A stretch of DNA of 64,000 nt, from NCBI GenBank assembly GCA_016194905.1, contig JACQAP010000004.1, positions 62,001 through 126,000 of the forward strand. The letters are read 5' to 3'. The position numbers and the translations under genes are program-made. The notes beneath the pieces were generated by a model. The model was given only the letters and a program-made list of their open reading frames with translations, ran no database searches and had not been told where the DNA came from. Source of the stretch: Betaproteobacteria bacterium (GTDB taxonomy: Bacteria > Pseudomonadota > Gammaproteobacteria > Burkholderiales > JACQAP01). Shown here piece after piece: positions 1-10,597 of the stretch; position 1 is the first letter of the stretch; each line of letters opens with the position of its first letter.

Positions 1-844
1 TGGTGGCGTTTTCGACTTCTGCGGATATCTGCAAGGCCGCCCACAGCGCTCCGCCTGAGGAGATGCCGGCGAAGATGCCCTCTTCGCGGGCCAGCCGCCG
101 TGTCATGTCCTCAGCATCCTTTTGCGCAATCTCCACCACCCGATCCACGCGCTTGCGATCGAAGATCCGCGGCAGATAAGCTTCGGGCCATTTGCGTATG
201 CCCGGAATCTGAGAGCCTTCGGTAGGCTGGCAGCCCACTATCGCGATCACGGGATTCATTTCCTTGAAATACCGCGCGCATCCCATGATGGTACCGGTGG
301 TCCCCATGCTGCTGACAAAATGCGTGATCCGCCCCTGGGTATCGCGCCAGATCTCCGGTGCCGTTCCCTCGTAATGCGATAGCGGATTGTCGGGATTGGA
401 GAACTGGTCGAGGATCAGACCTTCGCCGCTTGCCTGCATCTGCTCGGCAACGTCGCGTGCTTTTTCCATTCCGCCGTCTTTCGGCGTCAGCACGAATTTC
501 GCACCGAATGCCGCCATGCTCTGACGGCGCTCGATCGAAAGGTGCTCCGGCATGACCAGTATCATGCGGTAGCCACGCAGCGCAGCGACCATTGCCAGGG
601 CAATGCCGGTATTGCCGCTCGTCGCTTCTATCAGCGTATCGCCGGGCTTGATCTGCCCGCGTTCCTCCGCCCTGCGGATCATCGAAAGCGCGGGTCTGTC
701 CTTCACCGATCCGGCGGGGTTGTTGCCTTCGAGCTTCGCGAGGATGACGTTGCTGGTCTCGCGTGGAATACGCTTCAGGCGCACCAACGGCGTATTGCCG
801 ACGAAGTCATCGAGGGTTTGGGTGTTACCGAGATTGCGATCCAT
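1..844 (-). CDS. cysM: Cysteine synthase B (O-acetylserine sulfhydrylase), 3' end cut by window
   Basis: PLP enzyme that makes cysteine from O-acetylserine and sulfide or thiosulfate in the cytoplasm. The frame opens with MDRNLGNTQTLDDFVGNTPL; the PLP lysine is K48 in NNPAGSVKDRPA, and the phosphate/substrate loop TSGNTG lies at residues 75-80. The later stretch FVSSMGTTGTIMG and EEGIFAGISSGG also fit this fold. CysM rather than CysK is chosen because of the TPLVRLKRIP start and the FAGISSGGALW segment; this distinction is an inference. The reading frame runs off the left edge, so about the last 15-20 residues are missing. It lies 48 bp after rfaD on the same strand and is probably the tail of that operon. 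Confidence 0.9.
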   Translation of the reverse strand, partial: MDRNLGNTQTLDDFVGNTPLVRLKRIPRETSNVILAKLEGNNPAGSVKDRPALSMIRRAEERGQIKPGDTLIEATSGNTGIALAMVAALRGYRMILVMPEHLSIERRQSMAAFGAKFVLTPKDGGMEKARDVAEQMQASGEGLILDQFSNPDNPLSHYEGTAPEIWRDTQGRITHFVSSMGTTGTIMGCARYFKEMNPVIAIVGCQPTEGSQIPGIRKWPEAYLPRIFDRKRVDRVVEIAQKDAEDMTRRLAREEGIFAGISSGGALWAALQISAEVENAT

Positions 845-892
845 GCCGGAGAATAATACTCGCCCGTGCGCGGATGGAAAAGAAAGGGCGTG

Positions 893-1888
893 CTAGCGGT
901 TCGCCAGCAGCCATCCGACATAACGCCCGACGCCGGCCTGCACGTCGGAGAACGGCGCGGAATACTTCGCGCCATGCAGCTCATCGAGATCGGCCTCCGT
1001 GAAGCTCTGATATCTGTCCTTGAGGCCGGGAGGGAACGGTCCGTATTCGATCAATCCCTGTGCCTTCAGCTCCGAAAGCGTCAAAGCATCCTTTCCTTCC
1101 GCCGCCCGCAAGGCATTGATCGTCGCGACCGCCACTTCGTTGAAGGTCTGCGAAGCGCCGGTACCGCAGTTGAAAATTCCGGACTTTGCGGGATTGTCGA
1201 GGAAGTAGAGATTGACCCTCACCACGTCGTCTACCGAGATGAAATCGCGGCGCTGCTCGCCAGCGGCGTAGCCGCCGCTACCTTCGAACAGTTTTACCTT
1301 TCCGGTTTCTCGAAACTGATCGAAACAATGCAGGGCAACCGACGCCATCCTCCCCTTGTGCGCTTCGCGCGGCCCATAGACGTTGAAATAACGTAGTCCG
1401 ACCACCTGTGCGCTGTTATCCTCCCAGCGCCTGCGTACTATCTGATCGAACAGGAATTTAGAGTAACCGTAGACGTTGAGCGGCTTCTGATTTTCAGATC
1501 TCTCCCTGAATACCGGTCCGGCACCGTACACCGACGCGGAAGAAGCGTAGATCAGCGGCACCGATTCCGATTGGCAATACGCCAGCAGGTCCGACGAATA
1601 ACGGAAATTATTATCCATCATGTAGCGGCCATCGGTCTGCATGGTGTCCGAGCAGGCGCCCTGATGCAGGATGGCGGCGATCTCCCCATCGAACGAGCCC
1701 GCGTCCAGTGCCGTGCGGAAGTGTTCCTTGTCGAGATAGTCTGCAATTTCGCAGTCCGCCAGATTGCGGAATTTTTCACCGCGGCTCAGGTTGTCGACCG
1801 CAAGGATGTTGGTCTCGCCGCGTGCATTCAGCGCCCTGACCAGATTGGATCCGATAAACCCGGCAGCGCCGGTGACGACGATTTGCAT
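893..1888 (-). CDS. rfaD: ADP-L-glycero-D-manno-heptose-6-epimerase
   Basis: Also called hldD/gmhD. It epimerises ADP-D,D-heptose to ADP-L,D-heptose, the last step in making the inner-core heptose donor for LPS. The 331-residue protein starts [15 protein letters not shown], the Rossmann glycine pattern of extended SDR enzymes, and has the catalytic YxxxK as Y140-K144 (VYGYSK). NFRYSSDLL and [12 protein letters not shown] are family hallmarks. The ATG at 1888 was chosen over upstream in-frame starts because the NAD-binding fold must begin there. It follows rfaE by 7 bp, so the two heptose genes are co-transcribed. Confidence 0.93.
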   Translation of the reverse strand: MQIVVTGAAGFIGSNLVRALNARGETNILAVDNLSRGEKFRNLADCEIADYLDKEHFRTALDAGSFDGEIAAILHQGACSDTMQTDGRYMMDNNFRYSSDLLAYCQSESVPLIYASSASVYGAGPVFRERSENQKPLNVYGYSKFLFDQIVRRRWEDNSAQVVGLRYFNVYGPREAHKGRMASVALHCFDQFRETGKVKLFEGSGGYAAGEQRRDFISVDDVVRVNLYFLDNPAKSGIFNCGTGASQTFNEVAVATINALRAAEGKDALTLSELKAQGLIEYGPFPPGLKDRYQSFTEADLDELHGAKYSAPFSDVQAGVGRYVGWLLANR

Positions 1889-1895
1889 ATTGGAC

Positions 1896-2822
1896 TCAGG
1901 AAAAGAGTTCTTCTGGATGAACCACCGCTGTGCCGAGCTTACCGACGACAATCCCTGCCGCCTTGTTTGCGAGCCGAAGCGCCTCGGCAAAGGTGGCGCC
2001 GGCTGCCAGCATGACGCCCAGGATGGCGATCACCGTGTCCCCGGCACCGCTGACATCGTATACCTCCCGGGCCACCGCCGGAACGTGCAGGCGCTCGCCC
2101 TGACGGTACAAGGTCATGCCCTCCTCGCTGCGGGTAACCAGCAGCGCATCCACGCCGAGTTCAGCGCGCAGCTTCTGCGCGCGCTCGGTCAAGTCTTCCT
2201 CGCTCTTCCAGCGCCCGGCTACTTCACGAAATTCGGATCGATTCGGCGTGATCAGCGTGGCACCTTTGTAGCGTGCATAGTCGTCGCCCTTCGGGTCGAC
2301 CAGAACGGGCTTGCCGGCGGCGCGGGTCAATTCGATCATGCGTTCGATGTGCTTGAGTCCGCCCTTGCCATAGTCAGACAAAATCACCAAATCGGCATCT
2401 TTCAATCTGGCCTCGAAGTCGGCGAGCTTGGACATCAGTACTTCGTGAGCAGGCTCGGTTTCGAAGTCGATGCGCAGCAATTGTTGCTGCCGGCCGATGA
2501 CACGCAGCTTGATCGTAGTGGCCAGTGCCGGATCGCGATGCAACTGCGCGTCGATGCCTTCGGCCTTCAGCAGCTCCTGAATGCAAGCGGCCGCTTCGTC
2601 CTCGCCGACGACGGATAACAGGCTGACCCCGGCTCCTATTGCGGTGATGTTGCGCGCCACATTGGCGGCGCCACCAAGGCGCTCTTCGGTTCGCCCCACT
2701 CTTACCACCGGCACCGGAGCCTCGGGTGAAATGCGGCTGACGTCGCCGAACCAATAGCGGTCGAGCATGACATCGCCGACCACCAGCAGTCTCGTTTTTT
2801 TCACCACCTCGCGTCCGATCAC
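1896..2822 (-). CDS. rfaE1: D-glycero-beta-D-manno-heptose-7-phosphate kinase (RfaE domain 1)
   Basis: PfkB/ribokinase-family sugar kinase that phosphorylates heptose 7-phosphate at C1 on the way to ADP-heptose. GGAANVARN (50-58) is the first PfkB signature, and DVSGAGDT (256-263) carries the catalytic aspartate. At 308 residues it contains only the kinase; the cytidylyltransferase half found in E. coli HldE is absent, so a separate rfaE2/hldC must exist elsewhere, as is usual in betaproteobacteria. It starts with GTG, overlapping the ugd stop by 4 bp (GTGA), which indicates translational coupling. Confidence 0.92.
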   Translation of the reverse strand: MIGREVVKKTRLLVVGDVMLDRYWFGDVSRISPEAPVPVVRVGRTEERLGGAANVARNITAIGAGVSLLSVVGEDEAAACIQELLKAEGIDAQLHRDPALATTIKLRVIGRQQQLLRIDFETEPAHEVLMSKLADFEARLKDADLVILSDYGKGGLKHIERMIELTRAAGKPVLVDPKGDDYARYKGATLITPNRSEFREVAGRWKSEEDLTERAQKLRAELGVDALLVTRSEEGMTLYRQGERLHVPAVAREVYDVSGAGDTVIAILGVMLAAGATFAEALRLANKAAGIVVGKLGTAVVHPEELFS

Positions 2823-4144
2823 TGCGGCCTGCCCACCGAAAAATATTCGATACCGGAATCGCGCATCGTTACCGGATCGTAAAGGTTGCGGCCGTCGAAG
2901 ACCACCGGCGACTTCAGGCGCTTCTTCATGTCATCGAAATCGGGACTGCGAAATTCTTTCCATTCCGTGACGATGATCAGCGCATCCGCACCATCCAGCG
3001 CGCCAACCGTGGACGATGCGAAGCGTATACCCGGCTCCTTGGCAAAGATCTTCTTTGCTTCTTCCATCGCGACCGGATCATAGGCGGTGATACGGGCTCC
3101 CCGCGCCAGCAGACCGTTGATCACCACGCGGCTGGGTGCTTCTCGCATGTCGTCGGTATTGGGCTTGAACGAAAGGCCCCAAACCGCGAAATGTCGCCCA
3201 TCCAGATGCTCACCGAAACGACCGCGCACCTTTTCCAGGAGACGCTGCTTCTGCGTACGGTTGGCCTTCTCCACGGAATCGACGATGGTCAGTTGCACCC
3301 CATACTCACCAGCAGTGTGCTGCAACGCCTGAATGTCCTTGGGGAAACAAGAGCCACCATAACCCACACCCGCGTAGAGGAAGTGATAACCGATACGCTG
3401 ATCGGAGCCAATCCCATTGCGGACCGACTCGATATTGGCGCCGAGTTTTTCTGCCAGGTTGGCCAGCTCATTCATGAAAGAGATGCGCGTCGCGAGCATC
3501 GCGTTGGCGGCGTATTTTGTGAGCTCTGCCGACCGCGGATCCATTACCAGAAGGCGATCGTGGTTGCGCAGGATGGGGGCGTAGAGCTGACGCATGATTT
3601 GCGTAGCGCGCTCGTCGGAACTGCCCACGACAATGCGATCCGGCCGCATGAAGTCGCCGACCGCTGCGCCTTCTTTGAGGAATTCGGGATTCGACACTAC
3701 GCTAAAGGGCAGATCGAGGCCGCGGTTGCGGAGTTCTTCCGCTATTGCCGCGCGTACCCGTTCGGCAGTACCGACCGGAACCGTGGATTTATTTACGATG
3801 ACGCGATATTCGGTCATGCTGCGTCCGATGTTGCGGGCGGCAGCAATGACGTACCGCATGTCGGCGGAGCCGTCCTGGTCCGATGGCGTTCCCACTGCGA
3901 TGAATTGAACTGCGCCATGGGCCACGCCTTCCTCTACATCGGTGGTGAATCTCAATCGTCCGGCTGCAGCATTGTGGCTGACCAGTTGCTGCAACCCGGG
4001 TTCATAGATGGGAATGCTGCCACCACGGAGCTGCGCAATTTTTTTCTCGTCGACGTCCAGGCAGACGACGTCGTTGCCAAGATCGGCAAAGCAGGCGCCT
4101 GACACCAAGCCGACATAGCCAGTGCCGATGATAGTAGTTTTCAC
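2819..4144 (-). CDS. ugd: UDP-glucose 6-dehydrogenase
   Basis: Oxidises UDP-glucose to UDP-glucuronate with two NAD+, feeding capsule, exopolysaccharide or LPS sugars. The 441-residue protein begins with the NAD motif [10 protein letters not shown] (7-16). The catalytic cysteine is C266 in YGGSCFPKD, with K210 of [11 protein letters not shown] and N-terminal YEPGL as expected. The GTG start overlaps the pyrF stop (GTGA) and has GGAGG about 8 nt upstream. It sits between pyrF and rfaE in the envelope-polysaccharide part of the operon. Confidence 0.93.
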   Translation of the reverse strand: MKTTIIGTGYVGLVSGACFADLGNDVVCLDVDEKKIAQLRGGSIPIYEPGLQQLVSHNAAAGRLRFTTDVEEGVAHGAVQFIAVGTPSDQDGSADMRYVIAAARNIGRSMTEYRVIVNKSTVPVGTAERVRAAIAEELRNRGLDLPFSVVSNPEFLKEGAAVGDFMRPDRIVVGSSDERATQIMRQLYAPILRNHDRLLVMDPRSAELTKYAANAMLATRISFMNELANLAEKLGANIESVRNGIGSDQRIGYHFLYAGVGYGGSCFPKDIQALQHTAGEYGVQLTIVDSVEKANRTQKQRLLEKVRGRFGEHLDGRHFAVWGLSFKPNTDDMREAPSRVVINGLLARGARITAYDPVAMEEAKKIFAKEPGIRFASSTVGALDGADALIIVTEWKEFRSPDFDDMKKRLKSPVVFDGRNLYDPVTMRDSGIEYFSVGRPQ

Positions 4145-4848
4145 TTCTGACCCTCCGGAACCGCGATCTCGCGGTTGATACGCGCCAGTACCGCCAACGG
4201 ATCGGGGGCGCGGGTGACCGACCTGCCTATGACCAAATAACTTGCCCCGGCAGCGATCGCCATCTGCGGCGTCATGACGCGCTTCTGGTCGCCCGCGCCA
4301 TCTTCACGTAAGCGTATGCCCGGCGTTATGCGCAGAAAACGGCTGCCGAGCCGGTCGCAAATCGCGGCAGCTTCATGAGCCGAGCACACCACACCGTCAA
4401 GGCCGCATTCTGCGGCCAGCTCGGCAAGCCTCATTGCCTCCACAAGCGGGCTCGCGTCGATGCCGACCTCACGCAGGTCGGCCTCTGCCATGCTGGTCAG
4501 AACCGTCACTGCGATGAGTTTCGGTCTGCGCGGCGCGGATTCGACAGCTTCTCGCGCGGCATTCATCATCCCCCGGCCACCGAGAGCATGCACATTGATC
4601 ATCCACACGCCTAGTTGCGCAGCAGCCTTGCAGGCCTGCGCCACGGTATTCGGGATATCGTGAAACTTGAGATCGAGAAAGAGATCGAAACCGCGTTCCG
4701 CGATAGTCGCAATGAACGCCGGTCCCGCAGCGGTGAACAATTCCTTGCCGACTTTCAATTTGCAGACCGACGGTTGCAGGCGATCAACCAGCACCATCGC
4801 GGATTTCGCATCAGCGTAATCCAGGGCAACGATCACGCGGGAACTCAT
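4141..4848 (-). CDS. pyrF: Orotidine-5'-phosphate decarboxylase
   Basis: Converts OMP to UMP, the final step of de novo pyrimidine synthesis. The catalytic motif [10 protein letters not shown] places D59, K61 and D64 as the charged tetrad; the phosphate-binding end is the [14 protein letters not shown] segment. Length is 235 residues, normal for the short bacterial type. The ATG at 4848 overlaps the lapB stop (ATGA) and is preferred to a further upstream start, which would add about 24 residues without homology. The lapB-pyrF junction is common in proteobacteria. Confidence 0.93.
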   Translation of the reverse strand: MSSRVIVALDYADAKSAMVLVDRLQPSVCKLKVGKELFTAAGPAFIATIAERGFDLFLDLKFHDIPNTVAQACKAAAQLGVWMINVHALGGRGMMNAAREAVESAPRRPKLIAVTVLTSMAEADLREVGIDASPLVEAMRLAELAAECGLDGVVCSAHEAAAICDRLGSRFLRITPGIRLREDGAGDQKRVMTPQMAIAAGASYLVIGRSVTRAPDPLAVLARINREIAVPEGQK

Positions 4849-6020
4849 CCGGCAAATTCCCTTTCCTCGGTACGCCGTGGCGGATACGTCTCCCACCCGT
4901 TGCAGGCGGGACAATGCCAATAGAACTGACGCGCCTTGAAACCGCAGCTCTCGCAGCGGTAGAGGGCCAGGCTACGGGTATGCTGATGCACCAGGTTCTT
5001 GATCAGCTGGAGTTCGTGGCGACGCTCGGCTGGTGCTTCCAGCAGTTGCGCTTCGAGCAGCTTGTCCAGCCCGAGCAATGTCGGATTACGCGTCAGCTCA
5101 TCGCGTACCAGCCTGTAAGCGTGGTCGGCGCCACGATGGTCCAGTTCACCCTGAAAAATCACGTTCAGCAGGTCGAGGGAAGGATAGTTGGCGAGATAAC
5201 CGCGCAGCAATTGTAATCCCTCGTCTTCCCACCCGAGGCTGCGATGGGCAGCGAGCATTTTTTCCGCCACCAGCGCGATATAGGCCGGATTCTGGCTCTC
5301 CAGGCTTTTCCAGTATTCGATTGCCGCCTGCGGCCGTCCCTGCCCCATCTCGGTATCGCCGAGGAGGATATTTGCTCGCGCACATTTGCGATTGACGCTC
5401 AAGGCCTCGCTCAGATAGTCGCGCGCTTGGTCCCATCGTGAATGTGTGATTTCGACGGCCGCGAGCTCGCAGTAGAAATTGGCGATGTCCTTCGCACTCG
5501 ACTGGCCGGAGACCGAGTCCATCTTGCGAGATGTTTCGATGGCTTTCTGCCAGTCCTTTTCCTGCTCGTAGATTTCAAGGAGGAACTTGAATCCTTGCTG
5601 TTCGTATTGGGTTCCCTGAAGCTTGGCGAAGAATTCCTCCGCGCGGTCCAGCAGCCCGGCTTTGAGATAGTCCTGCGCAAGCTCGTACAGCGCGGTCATT
5701 TTCTGCTCGGGCGCCAAGTCAGCCCGATCCAGCAGATTTTCGTGCATCCGGATCGCGCGTTCCACCTCGCCGCGGCGACGGAACAAGCTGCCGAGTGCAA
5801 AGTGCAGTTCGACGGTCTGCGGATCGACCTTCACGACCTCGATAAAGGCTTCGATGGCCTTGTCGGGCTGTTCGTTGAGGAGAAAATTGAGTCCCTTGAA
5901 ATAAGACAGCGGCAGCGAACGGGATTCGGAAAGCAGCTGCTTGATGTCGACGCGCGCCGCAAGCCAGCCGAAGGCGAAGAACAGAGGAAACCCCAGAAGC
6001 CACCAGAATTCGAATTCCAT
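4845..6020 (-). CDS. lapB: Lipopolysaccharide assembly protein B (TPR, rubredoxin-like)
   Basis: Also known as YciM. In enterobacteria LapB brings LpxC to the FtsH protease and so limits lipid A synthesis; that role is assumed here by homology. The 391-residue protein has an N-terminal membrane anchor ([20 protein letters not shown]), then TPR repeats rich in alpha-helical pairs, and a C-terminal rubredoxin-type metal site formed by CESC (356-359) and CPAC (370-373). It lies just downstream of lapA, as in E. coli, and its stop overlaps the pyrF start. Confidence 0.92.
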   Translation of the reverse strand: MEFEFWWLLGFPLFFAFGWLAARVDIKQLLSESRSLPLSYFKGLNFLLNEQPDKAIEAFIEVVKVDPQTVELHFALGSLFRRRGEVERAIRMHENLLDRADLAPEQKMTALYELAQDYLKAGLLDRAEEFFAKLQGTQYEQQGFKFLLEIYEQEKDWQKAIETSRKMDSVSGQSSAKDIANFYCELAAVEITHSRWDQARDYLSEALSVNRKCARANILLGDTEMGQGRPQAAIEYWKSLESQNPAYIALVAEKMLAAHRSLGWEDEGLQLLRGYLANYPSLDLLNVIFQGELDHRGADHAYRLVRDELTRNPTLLGLDKLLEAQLLEAPAERRHELQLIKNLVHQHTRSLALYRCESCGFKARQFYWHCPACNGWETYPPRRTEEREFAG

Positions 6021-6066
6021 GTTTCAGGCCAGATCCTAAATCAGTACGGGCAATATCAGCATCGAA

Positions 6067-6342
6067 TCAGGGTGCATCTTCCGGCGGGCCCGGCTTGGCG
6101 CGCAATTCTTTGCGCAATTGCAGGATCGCGCGCCGCTGCCGGTAAATGTAGGCGAAACACCCCATAACGCCCGCTGCAACGCCAACGGTGAAGAAGACCA
6201 GCACCACCAGCGCCAGCGACGCCTCCCAGTGCGCACCAAGATAGAAACGTACGTTTACCGGATCCGAATTCTTGAGCGCGAAGCCGAACAACAGAACGAA
6301 CAACAGGATGCGAAAAGCCCAGGATAGGTAGCGCATCGGCAT
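6067..6342 (-). CDS. lapA: Lipopolysaccharide assembly protein A domain protein (DUF1049)
   Basis: Small inner-membrane partner of LapB. The protein has two transmembrane helices (about residues 5-23 and 40-64) separated by the conserved NSDPVNVRFYLG segment, followed by a charged coiled tail (RQRRAILQLRKELRAK). There are four candidate ATGs in a row (6348, 6345, 6342, 6336). The AAGGCGG ribosome site abuts the first, so 6342 gives the most natural spacing; this choice is uncertain by two codons. A terminator lies upstream, so lapA may begin its own transcript. Confidence 0.85.
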   Translation of the reverse strand: MPMRYLSWAFRILLFVLLFGFALKNSDPVNVRFYLGAHWEASLALVVLVFFTVGVAAGVMGCFAYIYRQRRAILQLRKELRAKPGPPEDAP

Positions 6343-6381
6343 CATCATCCGCCTTGGAGCATCGGGGTCGGAAAATCAGGC

Positions 6382-6415
6382 AAAAAAAGGCGGCACGATC
6401 TTGCGATATGCCGCC
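6382..6415 (-). terminator. Rho-independent terminator after ihfB
   Basis: On the minus strand GGCGGCA and TGCCGCC form a 7-bp GC-rich stem with a 13-nt loop, followed directly by seven T residues. It lies 37 bp after the ihfB stop and about 40 bp before lapA, so it probably ends, or attenuates, the gyrA-ihfB transcript. Confidence 0.75.
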
Positions 6416-6451
6416 CATCCTGTTCGCTGCTGCAACACTGCCGCCTGCTGC

Positions 6452-6739
6452 CTACTGGCTCTTGAAGTCCACGCGTTCGCGCAGTTCCTTGCCCGCCTTG
6501 AAATGCGGCACGTATTTCGCCGGAACGTGCACCTTGTCGCCGGATTTGGGATTGCGTCCCACGCGAGGCGGCCGGTAGTTCAGGCCGAAGCTTCCAAAGC
6601 CGCGGATTTCGATTCGATGTCCCTGAGCCAGGCTCTTGGCCATGGCATCCAGGATCATTTTCACCGCAAGCTCGGCATCGCTCGCGACCAGCTGTGGAAA
6701 ATGCGCAGCCAGCTTGGCTATCAGCTCCGACTTGGTCAT
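6452..6739 (-). CDS. ihfB: Integration host factor subunit beta
   Basis: DNA-bending protein that pairs with IHF-alpha and acts in transcription, replication and recombination. The 95-residue protein starts [17 protein letters not shown] and contains the DNA-binding arm [20 protein letters not shown] with the intercalating proline, followed by [23 protein letters not shown] typical of the beta subunit. It lies 8 bp downstream of rpsA, the order seen in E. coli. Confidence 0.95.
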   Translation of the reverse strand: MTKSELIAKLAAHFPQLVASDAELAVKMILDAMAKSLAQGHRIEIRGFGSFGLNYRPPRVGRNPKSGDKVHVPAKYVPHFKAGKELRERVDFKSQ

Positions 6740-6747
6740 GGCGCGTC

Positions 6748-8472
6748 CTATTGCGCAGAGTTCTTGTTATCCAGCTTGGCTTTGAGCAAAGCACCCAGAT
6801 TGGTCGTGCCGGCATTCGACGCACCGTCGACGGCATGCTTCTGCATTGCCTCGGACTCGTCGGCCGCATCCTTGGCCTTGATCGAAAGGTTGATGTTGCG
6901 GTTCTTGCGGTCAACATTGATGATCATCGCATTCACCTTGTCGCCTTCCTTGAGGTGAGTGCGGATGTCCTCGACTCGGTCACGCGCCAGCTCGGAAGCG
7001 CGCAGATATCCCTCGATGTCGCTGTCGAGCTGGATCACGGCCCCCTTGGGGTCGATCGACTTCACCACGCCCTCGACCATGCTGCCCTTGTCGTGGCCGG
7101 CGACGAAGTTCGTAAACGGATCGCCTTCGAGTTGTTTAATGCCAAGCGAAATACGCTCACGCTCGACGTCTATGGATACCACCATCGCCTCGACCTCGTC
7201 ACCCTTCTTGTAGTTGCGCACAGCTTCTTCACCGGGCACGCTCCATGACAGATCCGACAAATGCACCAGCCCGTCGATGCCGCCTTGCAGTCCGATGAAA
7301 ATACCGAAATCAGTGATCGACTTGATCTGGCCGCGAACCTTGTCGCCCTTCTTGGAATTGGAAGCAAACTCATCCCAAGGATTGGGCTTGCACTGCTTCA
7401 TGCCCAGGGAAATACGGCGGCGATCTTCGTCGATCTCGAGGATCATCACTTCCACCTCGTCGCCCAGCTGAACTACGCGAGAGGGATGGACGTTTTTGTT
7501 GGTCCAATCCATTTCGGATACGTGCACCAGACCCTCGATGCCCTGCTCGATCTCCACAAACGCACCGTAGTCGGTGAGGTTGGAGACCTTGCCGAACAGG
7601 CGGGTACCCGTCGGGTAGCGACGCGACAAGCCCACCCACGGGTCTTCGCCGAGCTGCTTGAGGCCCAGCGAGACGCGATTCTTTTCCTGGTCGAACTTGA
7701 GGATCTTGGCGGTGACTTCGTCACCGACATTGAGCACTTCCGAAGGATGCTTGACGCGGCGCCAAGCCAGATCGGTAATGTGCAACAGACCATCGATGCC
7801 GCCGAGGTCCACGAACGCACCGTAGTCGGTGATGTTCTTGACGATGCCTTTGACCACCGCGCCTTCCTGCAGGCTGGCGAGCAGTGCTTCGCGCTCGGCA
7901 CCCTGGGTCTGTTCAAGTACCGCACGGCGCGAAACCACCACGTTGTTGCGCTTGCGGTCGAGCTTGATGACCTTGAAATCAAGCTGCTTGCCTTCGTAGG
8001 GGTTGGTGTCCTTGACCGGACGGATATCGACCAGAGAGCCGGGCAGGAAGGCACGAATGCCGTTGACCATCACCGTAAGGCCACCCTTGACCTTGCCATT
8101 GACCAGACCCTGTACCAGCGTGCCTTCTTCCATTGCTTTCTCGAGGTCGTGCCACGCCGCGAGTCGCTTGGCTTTTTCGCGCGACAGCCGGGTTTCGCCG
8201 TAGCCGTCCTCGAGTGCCTCGATAGCAACCGTGACGTAATCTCCGACCTTGACCTCGACCTCGCCACGATCGTTTTTGAATTCGTCCGCCGAGATGAAAC
8301 TTTCCGACTTCAAGCCGGCATTGACCACGACGAAGTTCTGATCTATGCGGATCACTTCAGCCGTGATGACTTCACCCGCTCGCATTTCCTGCCGCGAAAG
8401 GCTTTCTTCAAACAGCGCGGCAAAACTATTTTCGTTGATGGCGGAAGCGGGGGTCTGGGATTCAGTTTTCAT
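6748..8472 (-). CDS. rpsA: 30S ribosomal protein S1
   Basis: Binds mRNA at the ribosome and is needed for translation initiation on structured or weak-Shine-Dalgarno messages. The 574-residue protein carries six S1/OB repeats; examples are [20 protein letters not shown] and [20 protein letters not shown]. The ATG at 8472 is used. The sequence before it (CCAACCTTTTGCTC) has no Shine-Dalgarno, as known for rpsA in enterobacteria, where S1 controls its own translation. It lies between aroA-cmk and ihfB, the classical cmk-rpsA-ihfB order. Confidence 0.96.
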   Translation of the reverse strand: MKTESQTPASAINENSFAALFEESLSRQEMRAGEVITAEVIRIDQNFVVVNAGLKSESFISADEFKNDRGEVEVKVGDYVTVAIEALEDGYGETRLSREKAKRLAAWHDLEKAMEEGTLVQGLVNGKVKGGLTVMVNGIRAFLPGSLVDIRPVKDTNPYEGKQLDFKVIKLDRKRNNVVVSRRAVLEQTQGAEREALLASLQEGAVVKGIVKNITDYGAFVDLGGIDGLLHITDLAWRRVKHPSEVLNVGDEVTAKILKFDQEKNRVSLGLKQLGEDPWVGLSRRYPTGTRLFGKVSNLTDYGAFVEIEQGIEGLVHVSEMDWTNKNVHPSRVVQLGDEVEVMILEIDEDRRRISLGMKQCKPNPWDEFASNSKKGDKVRGQIKSITDFGIFIGLQGGIDGLVHLSDLSWSVPGEEAVRNYKKGDEVEAMVVSIDVERERISLGIKQLEGDPFTNFVAGHDKGSMVEGVVKSIDPKGAVIQLDSDIEGYLRASELARDRVEDIRTHLKEGDKVNAMIINVDRKNRNINLSIKAKDAADESEAMQKHAVDGASNAGTTNLGALLKAKLDNKNSAQ

Positions 8473-8594
8473 GAGCAAAAGGTTGGAACTCGCGGAAAAA
8501 CCGTTTCATTTAACGGGTTGGTTTATCTACCCATCAGCAGCGGAAAAATTCCCTCCGTGCGGCAGATGAAGCTGCCGGGATGCGGGTAATTCAT

Positions 8595-10577
8595 TCAGCG
8601 GGATGGGACCTTGCGCGACGCCGATTCAAACCACTGGAGTATCCGGGCAACGACCTCTTGTATAGAAAGCCCAGTGGTATCAATAATTTGTGCGTCAACG
8701 CTCTTTCGCAGAGGCGCCACGCTACGCTCGCTGTCGCGAGCATCGCGTTGGCGAATGTCTTGCAAAAGGGTGGACAGAGTAGCATCGAAACCTTTTTCTA
8801 TCAACTGTTTATAGCGGCGGAGAGCACGCTCCTCGGCCGACGCGGTGAGGAATACTTTGAGCACGGCGTCCGGGAATACGACTGAAGCCATATCGCGCCC
8901 TTCCGCTACCAAACCAGGATCCCGGCGAAACGCCTGCTGACGGCGCATAAGTCCCTGACGCACCGACGGAAAAGCGGCAACCTCGGAAGCGGCGCGGGAA
9001 ACCGCTTCAGCGCGAATCGCATCCGTCACGTCTTCCCCATTCAGCAGAATCTTGCCTTCGCTGAACTGCGCGGGAAGCGTGCGTGCGATTTCGCCAAGCG
9101 AATCTGCGTCTTTCACATCGACCCTGTCGCGCAACGCCGCCAGCGCGACTAACCGGTAAAGCGATCCGCTGTCGAGATAACGAAATCCGAGATGCTCAGC
9201 CACTCGCTGCGCTACCACGCCTTTTCCGGAAGCCGACGGACCGTCGATGGCGATGACGGGGGCCGAGGACTTCGACGTCACTTCGGCGAACCGCTCGAAG
9301 TAATCCGGAAAGGTTTTCGCCACACACCCGGGTTCGTTGATGCGTACTTTCACGCCACCGAGTGCGGCCAGCGAAAAGCACATCGCGATCCGATGATCGT
9401 CATAGGTATCGATGGCGGCACCGTGCGCAAGACGCGAGCAGGACGGCGGGGTTACCGTGAGGAAATCCGGGCCCTCTTCCACACGCGCGCCAAGCTTGCG
9501 CAATTCGGTGGCCATCGCCGCAATACGGTCGGTTTCCTTCACACGCCAGCTGCCGATATTACGCAGCCGGCTGGTACCATCGGCGAACAATGCGGCCACC
9601 GCCAGCGTCATGGCCGCATCGGGAATCGAGTTCAAGTCTAGGTCGAAGGCGCGCAGTCTCCCGGTTGCGGGTGCAGCGGAGTCGATCCAGTTTTCGTGCA
9701 TCTCGATCCGTGCTCCCATCTGGGCCAGCGCATCGGCAAACCCAACGTCGCCCTGGATGCTGCCGCGCCCCACTCCTTCGACGCGGACCGGACCTCCGCC
9801 GATTGCACCCGCAGCAAGAAAATACGAAGCGCCCGATGCATCGCCTTCCACGTAGACATCGCCCGGACTGGTCAGACGACTGTCAGCCGGGATCAAGAAC
9901 GACGACCAGCCGTTTCTTTCGATCGTCACGCCGAAACGCGCCATCAAATCGAGCGTGATGTCGATGTAGGGCTTGGAGACCAATTCACCCGTCACCTCGA
10001 TGGTAATCTGTCTGTCTGCGAGCGGTAGCGCCATCAACAATGCGGTGAGGAACTGGCTGGAAACGTCGCCGCGTATCCGGACCTTCGAGCCACTCCGCGG
10101 CGTCCCTGGCCTGATTTCCAGTGGCGGATAGCCTTCGTTGCCCAGGTAATGAATGTCGGCCCCCAGGCTGCGCAATGCATCGACTAGATCACCGATCGGG
10201 CGTTCATGCATCCTCGGCACGCCGGACAGCTTGTAATGTCCACCGCACATCGCAAGCACGGCCGTCAAAGGACGCAATGCAGTGCCGGCATTACCGAGGA
10301 ACAAATCGGCTTGCTTGGCCGGGAAGCTTCCGTTACAGCCCTCGACCGCTACCACATCCTGCCGGCTTCTGGTTATTTTTACGCCCAGGAGGCTCAATGC
10401 TTCCAGCATGCGGTCGACATCGTCCGACGCCAGAAGGTTGTGAATTTGCGTACGGCCATCCGCCAGCGCCGCGAGGAGCAGAGTCCGATTGGAAATGCTT
10501 TTTGAACCCGGCAGGCGCACGGTGCCGGCCGCGCGATCGAGCGGACCGAGATCAAGATGGTCGGGATAGGCAGACAT
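8595..10577 (-). CDS. aroA-cmk: Fused EPSP synthase (AroA) and cytidylate kinase (Cmk)
   Basis: One 660-residue chain joins two enzymes. Residues 1 to about 430 are 3-phosphoshikimate 1-carboxyvinyltransferase (shikimate pathway): [20 protein letters not shown] near the start, [11 protein letters not shown], and [18 protein letters not shown]. From about residue 436 the chain is cytidylate kinase (CMP to CDP) with P-loop GPSASGKG at 446-453, [12 protein letters not shown] and [14 protein letters not shown] short SKSSAP linker joins them with no stop codon or frame change. The two are adjacent but separate in most bacteria; fused forms are known in some betaproteobacteria. Upstream tyrA and downstream rpsA keep the usual order. 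Confidence 0.93.
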   Translation of the reverse strand: MSAYPDHLDLGPLDRAAGTVRLPGSKSISNRTLLLAALADGRTQIHNLLASDDVDRMLEALSLLGVKITRSRQDVVAVEGCNGSFPAKQADLFLGNAGTALRPLTAVLAMCGGHYKLSGVPRMHERPIGDLVDALRSLGADIHYLGNEGYPPLEIRPGTPRSGSKVRIRGDVSSQFLTALLMALPLADRQITIEVTGELVSKPYIDITLDLMARFGVTIERNGWSSFLIPADSRLTSPGDVYVEGDASGASYFLAAGAIGGGPVRVEGVGRGSIQGDVGFADALAQMGARIEMHENWIDSAAPATGRLRAFDLDLNSIPDAAMTLAVAALFADGTSRLRNIGSWRVKETDRIAAMATELRKLGARVEEGPDFLTVTPPSCSRLAHGAAIDTYDDHRIAMCFSLAALGGVKVRINEPGCVAKTFPDYFERFAEVTSKSSAPVIAIDGPSASGKGVVAQRVAEHLGFRYLDSGSLYRLVALAALRDRVDVKDADSLGEIARTLPAQFSEGKILLNGEDVTDAIRAEAVSRAASEVAAFPSVRQGLMRRQQAFRRDPGLVAEGRDMASVVFPDAVLKVFLTASAEERALRRYKQLIEKGFDATLSTLLQDIRQRDARDSERSVAPLRKSVDAQIIDTTGLSIQEVVARILQWFESASRKVPSR

Positions 10578-10597
10578 GCCTCAGAAATCCCGCGGCT

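Noticed and set aside
7261-8589. A 442-codon open frame antisense to rpsA
   Set aside because: It mirrors the rpsA codons on the opposite strand; rpsA has six clear S1 repeats, and the antisense protein shows no family features.
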